Shown piece by piece: positions 12,630-64,000 of a DNA stretch of 64,000 nucleotides. The stretch comes from Girardinichthys multiradiatus (Eukaryota > Chordata > Actinopteri > Cyprinodontiformes > Goodeidae). Numbering within the stretch: position 1 is the stretch's first letter; the number at the start of each line of letters is the position of its first letter. The stretch is taken from positions 5,218,501 to 5,282,500 of the forward strand of contig NC_061800.1 in NCBI RefSeq assembly GCF_021462225.1. Direction: 5' to 3'. The translations under genes and the position numbers were made by a program. The notes beneath the pieces were generated by a model, which saw nothing but the letters and a program-made list of their open reading frames with translations, was not told where the DNA came from and did no database searches.

Positions 12630-13185
12630 TAGCAGTGATGGCAACATTATGCTTTTCTTCAGCAGGGACTGTTCAGGTGATCAGAGTGGATGGCAAGATG
12701 AACCTTTCAGATTCTGCTAAAGACTTGAGACTGAGGCTGCAACTCATTGTCAAACTGAACAGCCTAAACTTTCCCTAAACAGCTACCATTCAGTGGTTTA
12801 GATCACATGTTCATGTGTTGGAATGGCCTAGTTAAAGTCCAGAGCTAAATCCAACTATCAGTATGTGGCAAGAGTTAAACATTGATATTCACAGATGGTC
12901 TCCATCCAGTTTGAATGAGCTTGAGCTCTTTTGCAAAGAGAGACAACCCCCAGAAGACTTACTGTAACTGCAGCCAAAGGTGGTTCTACAAAGTATTGAC
13001 ACTGGTGGGCGGAATGCTGACACACAGCACACCTTAATAGATCTGAAAAATAAAAAGTATGTATCATTTTCTTCTACTTCACAATGAGGCTATACTTTTT
13101 GTTGGTCTGCCGCCCAAAATCACAATAAATATCACTAACGTTTGTGGCTGAAACATGACAAAATGTGAGAAAGTTGAATATGAAT
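12630..13185 (+). pseudogene. Decayed Tc1-like transposase C-terminus with 3' terminal repeat
   Basis: From about 12650 the sequence follows a common fish Tc1-like element: the cttttcttcagcagggac block, then translation fragments like ELFCKE and WQELN..IHRWSPS. These correspond to the transposase C-terminus after the last catalytic residue. At about 13063-13130 comes the terminal-repeat wording (ctacttcacaatgag...ttgttggtctgccgc), and at about 13150-13180 the acatgacaaaatgtgagaaa end. Stops and deletions make it non-functional. Confidence 0.65.
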
Positions 13186-16100
13186 TGTTTGACAAGCCAC
13201 AGTTTATCTGTGCGACTCACATTCCAGGTACTTGCCACGAAGACCGCCTGGCCTCATGCAAACCTAAAATACGACCTGTAATGCTGTCCAATGTGACAAC
13301 AAGGTGTTGTCTGTGAAGGTGGAAGCACAAGAAGCAGAGATATACCAAGGACTCAAAGAAGAATGACAGAAGTTGTAGAAAGTCAGTGTGTCTGTGGTGC
13401 CAGTGGTCACTGCAGCAGGCCTGGGATACAGCCGGGATGGTGTGTAGATTCCCTAACCCTATATAGAAATCTAATGCAGTGACCGTTTTTCTAAATTTCT
13501 TTTGATCATGTTTCTTCTCAATCTCAAGAATTGAAGTCTTCTGACCTCCTGACATTTGCTCACATTCAGGCGGAGCGTCTTATCTCTTAGATTTGCCCCC
13601 AAAAACAACATCAACAAAAAATGCTGCTTGATATCTTCTGGATCAAATACCACATGAAGTGTAATAGAAGCAGGATGTGCGTAGAGATGAAGTAGATGCT
13701 AGGAATAGGTGGGTGTGTGTGTTAGTGTTCCAGGCGAGATGAGAAGATGTCAACAAAGCCTGGTTCTGATGGCTATCATCAGCAGCTGAAGCAGGACTGG
13801 ACCTGCTGCTGATATCGTCGGATTCTTTGGAGGATTATTTGAAAATAAGAGGCTGGATCGGGGCATTAAATCAGTTACAATATGAGCGTGAGCCTCCAGG
13901 AGAATTAACAGTTTCCCCTGACATGCTATCGTATTTAGCTGCTCTTTATTGCAGCTACAACATTGTCAGCGGTTGGATTTATTTGGTGAGCCTCCCCTTT
14001 TTCTCTGGGAGCCTCATATTGTGAATTAGAGCCTCCACTGTAGTCACATTTAAACCTTTTGCTCCCTTGCTCAGCTCAGCTCTTTGAACTTTTTTTTTTT
14101 TTTTATTAAACTCTGCCGCCCACATATTTGGCCTCTTTGGCATCCCACACTTTTTAATCATGCCAGAGCTAATGTCTTTTATTTATTGTTCATTTTGACA
14201 TTTTCCCCAGGCTCCAAGTGCCTCTAAGACCATGAGTTTGTTTACTTTTCTGTGGTGTTTTTCAACTCGGCTGTTGTGGCAGAATATGTGTGTGTGGAAG
14301 GTAGATGGACAAATGAGGAGAATAGGGAGGAAGAGAACTGGAAACAGCAAAACAATTCTTAGTTTGCTAGTTAAATTGTGTTCTCACTCAAAATCCACAG
14401 ATTTTGCCAATTTTCACAAGTTACCCTGTACGAAGTGACACTCTTAACTTGTTTTGTCTATGTTATATTTCTATGTAAATAAAAAAAAAGCATGTAGCTA
14501 TGAACGTTTGGTTTCAATTTAAGGTAACAAAAAGGCAATGTTTCAATAAGAGAGTGCAAAAAAACGCAAAATTCCTTGTGCTGTCATACTGTGAGATGGT
14601 CAGTGCTTGTTTGGAAAGTTACATTTTATTATCAGAAACCAGTAATGAAAACAACAGAGAAAACAAGTGGTTATATGAGTTTTGTTTTATAATATAATAC
14701 ACAGTATGTTAAATTGTAATACAAACTGTTTTTCCTTTTAGTGGTCCAAAATTTCAGTCTTGATTTTCATACAAACAGTATTTTAAAAAACAAATCATTC
14801 AAGCCCTTGTTTGATGATATTTTTCAGTCCTGGTTTCTGATTTCAGGACCGCTTGATCTGGCAAAAAGTACACCTTCAGAGTCATGTAAATCATTTTTGG
14901 AACCTGCCAAAAATTGCATATGTGGTTGATTTACAGCATATTTAATATTCAAAATGTAGGATTTGAGACTAAAACTTTGACTCGAAAATGTTGAGTTTGA
15001 ACTCGATTTTTTGAATTGTACGTTTTTATTTGGAGTTTGACTCGGCAGTTGAGTAGAAGGACCTGATACTTTCTTGAGAATATGGTGACTTGGTCCCACA
15101 GCTTCCGCCCTTTTTTCAGATATTGCAGAGGGGCTTTTGTTTGAACAGCAGCTGCCCATTTGGCTCCAGTTTGCTGGCACAAGCTACCAGTCAGGCCTGG
15201 CAGGGCTGCTAATGACATTACACACATTAGACTTTTGGCTGACTTTTCCTGGAGTACAGTTCTGCAGGTTCCCTGGGACAGTTTACAGCAAGGGGCTTGC
15301 TAGACATATTGTCATACTGTAGAACATAATCGGAATTCTAAAAGTCTACTTCATAGTTGTGATCTACATGTGTTGATTTATCATATAAAATCCCAAGAAC
15401 ATTTGTGGTTTTTAACATGACAAAACATGAAAAAGTTTGAAGGGGATGAATAGTTATGAAGTCCCTGTAATGCTGCTGCAGAAAACGAAGTTATAAGAGA
15501 AGAAATAATTTAATGGAAATAAAAAAAAGTTAATCAGTTTGGGATTTATGAAAAGGATTTTCTTAGTTTTTAGAAAATATTCTACATCAGTTTGCAGAGT
15601 TGCTGCCCTATTAGGGGTTAGAAATGAGCATGTTTGAGGCTTTAGGTTCTTGTCAGAAATCAAAGTAAAAAAACATATTAATGTTATAATTCTTAAAAAA
15701 ATTAGAATTGTGCTGATTTTATTCTATTCGCCTTATTATTTAATATGTTATGACCATCATTATGATTTTATGGTATTATTTATTATAAATGGTAATAAAT
15801 CATACAATATTTTTCATTATTATTATCTCATTAATATATCATTATTAAAGGAACAAATTGGTAGTTGATGCTGTTTGTGTCACTACACCACTGCTTAACT
15901 GACTTACCTACAACACTTGTATGCTGAACTGATATACAAGGTCACTGATGTCTTCCCCTGTTAGCTGGGGGCCGGAACCTGAAATGTTCAGGAGCCGCTG
16001 TTCTGTGTTGTTCTGGGTTCCATTACAAACTGCTGATAAGTTTTTCTTCTGCCTACATTTTTTCAGTACCAAACCAGGGCAGGTTTTTGCTTGGCATTAG

Positions 16101-16643
16101 TTCCTTCTGTTTTCATTGCTAAAAGCACCGACTCCACCACCGTTAGATTGCTATTATCTTGGTATCAACTATTTGCTGAGCCAGAGCAAAGGACCCCTTT
16201 CCTCAGCGGCTGGAGGTGGGCTCATAGAGACCCATTAAAGTGCTGTGAGATCCATGTTTAAAAATTCTGTTATTGAATGGTTTATGTATTTTGTTAAATG
16301 CAGAACAATTAGAGCAAAGATGAAAAGTCACTGGAATACATGGGATCATTGTTTTTTGGAGTTATGTAATAAATGCATAATGCTGGGTCACTGTGTTCAG
16401 CTGCCTTTATACATGGCAATAGTTTTAGAAAAGCCCAAGGAGCTCTGCCTCCATGTAAAAACTCCTAAATCAGCCTTGTTACTCCACATTAAAGATATCA
16501 AAATCTGAAAGACGAAACAGCAGAGATAACCCTGGCAGCACAGCATCAAAACAGCATGGAAAAACAATATTTCATGAATCTATGTAAAATCAAGAGAGAA
16601 ACACAAAAAGAGCAGACGTGCCTCTATGAACTCTTATTAGTGC
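13186..16643. other. Intron 1 sequence with minor repeats
   Basis: Non-coding. Position 13800-14170 is complex sequence with four gagcctcc words (about 13889, 13988, 14009 and 14030), a possible conserved element. A T-run lies at about 14089-14104. Position 15330-15450 carries Tc1-type terminal-repeat wording (tcatataaaatcccaagaaca...aacatgacaaaacatgaaaaag). Position 15650-15850 is very AT-rich. Confidence 0.4.
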
Positions 16644-16882
16644 GACTGTGGCTCAGTAGGAAGAGTAGTTGTCTTGCAATCGGAAGGTTGTGGGTTCGAT
16701 TCCAGCTTCCTCCTGCTGTTTGTTGATGTGCCCCTGGGCAAGGCACTTAACCTCAAGTTGCCTATTGATCTGCGTATGAATGTGTGAGCGTTAGTGAGTG
16801 CAATTGGGTGAATGTGGCTCTAGTGTGAAGCGCTTTGAGCGGTCTGTATGACTGGAAAGGCGCTATATAAATTCAGGCCATT
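16644..16882 (+). mobile_element. tRNA-derived SINE
   Basis: The head is tRNA-like with both internal polymerase III boxes: box A TGGCTCAGTAGG at 16649-16660 and box B GGTTCGATTCC at 16693-16703. A body follows with the fish SINE wording cctgggcaaggcacttaac and a tail gaaaggcgctatataaatt. The heptamer ttagtgc at both borders (16637-16643 and 16883-16889) may be the target duplication. The tRNA part is too diverged and too extended to be a working tRNA gene. A tail fragment of a related SINE lies at about 53845-53872. Confidence 0.85.
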
Positions 16883-18574
16883 TTAGTGCAAAGTCCCTGT
16901 TAAGTTCTCCTCAGGGAGATAATATTATTGAGGTAGAATTTCTCTAGTTGCTGCAACCAACAAGATGCTAAGTGTTCTGTGTGATGGAACAGAAAAAAAA
17001 ACCTAAATGTAATATGCTGATAATTAAGAACTGGTTTATTTCCACTGAGTCAAAACAGTTTGATAGTTTTATGCTAGGGAACCTTTGCAAATTAGCATTT
17101 TATTTATGGTTAATGTTGAATTCAGAGTTATTAACTTGGTAAGATTTCACAGTTTGATTTCTTCTGATAACTAGACAGAACAGCTGGGGGAAGGATATTC
17201 ACCATGCAATAGGGCTGCAATTGGGAATGAAAAATATTTGATGGAAATATTCGGACCCAACCAGGCTGCATTTACCTGGATCGAACTCTGTACTGCCCTG
17301 AGCTGAGTTTTTGGGTATGAAGTGGCTCTAAATATGCAAAGTGAACTGAATTAATATCCGGTCAATCAGCCTTATAATTTCAAGGAGCACAAAACATTTT
17401 CTAAAACTTTACGAGATGTTTTGTTTTTGTTTGTAATTTGCACTAATGCTTGCCTGGGTGTGTGACAGAGATTATATATTGTAAAACGTAATAGGTAGGT
17501 AGGTGCATCTTCTGCAAATAAATGATGAATGTTAAAACTCTGTTTGAATCATCCTTACCTTGCCCAAACATGCTCAAAAATAAGAAAAAATAAAACTACA
17601 AAAAAGTAGTCTGAAAATGTTAACAAAATAATGCATTCATCATTTCTCAAAGTGACAGCTGTGTTACTTTTTCTGAAGAAAGCCTGCAGAAATGGTAGAT
17701 ACACTTCCCAAACTGATTTAGTGTGTATTTTTTGATAGTTTTGGAATATTTGTTATTCCTCTGACACAAACAAGCTGCTAAGCAAAGATAAAAATTTATG
17801 AAATGTTTGGAGCTTCTTTCAGCCATAAATTACTTGGTCTAACAGCCGCACAATGTGCAGAAATGCTTTCACTCTCATACTGTTTCTTATTTTGCTATGT
17901 ATGTTGGCATGTCCAAAAACATGATTAGGGTTTAAACATGACATATGTGTGTCTTCTTGTATAGCGTGTCCATAATAGGATGAAGGGAGTAAAATAAACA
18001 TTGTTCTACTGTGTCAGAACAGAGTAAGTTACTTTTGCTGGTGTTGCCATCTCATTTTATTTATTTTTCCATAGATATTATTGCCAATGCTCCTGAAACT
18101 GTCTTGCCAAGTGGTTGAATAATTATTCATTGAATTAATTAGAAAATAGGCTAGGCTGCTGTCAGTTAGAGCTAGTCAAAGCATTTGGCATACTGAGACG
18201 AGTGAATCTTCATCAGTGAAGATGGAGCCCCTGCAAAGTGTAGCATGAGAATAAGTAATGTTATTTTTGGGTCACTGTTTGCAGACACTTCATAGCAGTG
18301 AAGCGTGTTTGTGATACATATGGCATCCATGCCATGATATTCTACTTTGGAATATTAAATAAATATATCCAAAAACAATCTGTGGTGGCCACCATGAGCT
18401 TGAAATCAATTTTCATATTTTCCCACGCCATTAAAAAAACTGATATGAAACTGTCTGATGGGATTTCACTTTAATCTGAGTTGTATTTTTGAATGAAATC
18501 AAGACTAGAAAAGTCCAGAACATGTTCAATCACTGGATTCCTGATTCTTCCGATTTTATGCTTAACCCCTTCAG
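16883..18574. other. Intron 1 3' end, no gene recognised
   Basis: Non-coding AT-rich sequence leading to the acceptor before the first coding exon. The best acceptor is the tract aaccccttcag ending at 18574. A second AG at 18594-18595 is 21 bases further on and keeps the same frame. Confidence 0.4.
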
Positions 18575-18618
18575 ACTCTTTCTCTCTGACTGGAGCTCCA
18601 TTGGGGGTGTGGAGGAGG

Positions 18619-63416
<44,798 letters not shown>

Positions 63417-64000
63417 AAACTGACAGACATCATGAGATGAAGAAGAAACTGAAAAAGAAGATTGGGAACTTGCCAGGACAGCAACGAAGCAACTGTGTGA
63501 GGCATGAATGTCTGTACAGGCACACTGAGCTGACATCCTGTATGTTGCTGACTGAAACAACCAGACTGACAGTTTATTGTAACAATCTCAGATTTGTGGA
63601 ATTTGTGAATTTACCTCAGAAAAAGACTGCAGGTTTATAGGAGTGGTTGTATAACTGTGACAAAATTACCACAGAAATGTTTTAATATTCCGCCTCAGAT
63701 TTCTAAAAGTCTAATGAAAATGTTCCTCCTCCTAATCGCTGAACTCTGAGCACACCTCACAAGGAACATAGTCACCTGCGTGTTAGGCTTTCTCCCAAGG
63801 GGTGATGAGAACCTGAGGCTTTCACCCACATCCAGGTGATAATGACATTGGTTTTGCCTGCCTGAGAATGCACAAGGACAACACTCTGTGCATCATCAAG
63901 CTTTAATTCACTGAGGGGAGAGGCCGAATTACACTTCAAACTCACTGGGAATCTTGTTTAGCACTTACAGTTCACAAAGACTGACAGTTTTTAAGTGTGA
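63417..64000 (+). other. satb2: satb2 3' UTR (start)
   Basis: Follows the stop codon. I find no AATAAA or ATTAAA poly-A signal before the window end, so the 3' UTR probably continues beyond 64000. No open frame of note. Confidence 0.6.

Noticed and set aside
16644..16720. tRNA gene
   Set aside because: Box A and box B are present, but the cloverleaf is not convincing and the sequence continues into a SINE body and tail.
18493..18618. Upstream extension of the first coding exon as the true N-terminus
   Set aside because: Sequence before 18575 reads through the acceptor and is intronic; the ATG at 18619 aligns with the known SATB2 start. The spliced extension is kept only as a hypothesis.

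Overview
The window comes from a vertebrate nuclear genome, almost certainly a teleost fish. Coding sequence is split into many short exons with GT-AG junctions. The introns hold a fish-type mixture of Tc1-like transposons, an RTE/Rex-type LINE, an L1-type LINE and a tRNA-derived SINE. There are no operons, bacterial genes, CRISPR arrays or phage features. One host gene runs through the window on the + strand: satb2 (special AT-rich sequence-binding protein 2). I see no other host gene.

Layout: upstream flank (1-2040), GC-rich promoter region and predicted untranslated first exon (about 2041-2779), a 15.8 kb first intron, then coding exons from 18575 to 63416 and 3' UTR to the window end. I resolved thirteen coding exons whose reading phases all join: 18619-18790, 23331-23516, 40376-40502, 42735-42858, 43381-43483, 44724-44774, 44852-45432, 49019-49231, 49357-49443, 50086-50238, 52853-53047, 62261-62446 and 62922-63416. 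Two of these (51 nt and 87 nt, both multiples of three) have no counterpart in the human SATB2 sequence as I remember it and look like cassette exons. The protein is 844 residues without them and 890 with both. Domain order is the family standard: ubiquitin-like oligomerisation domain, CUT-like domain, Pro/Gln-rich linker, CUT1, CUT2, homeodomain, acidic/Ser-rich tail.

Mobile DNA: a nearly complete Tc1-like element with perfect 31-bp inverted repeats (47423-48675) lies in the intron that splits CUT1. A 2.9 kb RTE/Rex-type LINE (29814-32733, minus) has a perfect 14-bp target duplication. A 5'-truncated L1-type LINE (28039-29468, minus) has a perfect 15-bp duplication. A SINE sits at 16644-16882. 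At least five decayed Tc1-like copies and several terminal-repeat fragments are scattered through the introns.

Most unusual observations: (1) the 17-residue microexon at 44724-44774 interrupts a SUMO consensus but recreates one at its far junction; (2) a 29-residue Trp-rich exon between CUT1 and CUT2 follows a GT-rich tract; (3) a 40-base, one-mismatch (synonymous) copy of the CUT1 coding sequence lies inside a later intron of the same gene; (4) there are perfect hairpins or palindromes at the promoter, beside a CpG-rich inverted-repeat element and next to the RTE LINE; (5) an AT-dinucleotide array lies about 0.3 kb downstream of the first exon of a gene whose product binds AT-rich DNA. All splice and homology statements come from reading the sequence; no search or transcript data were available.
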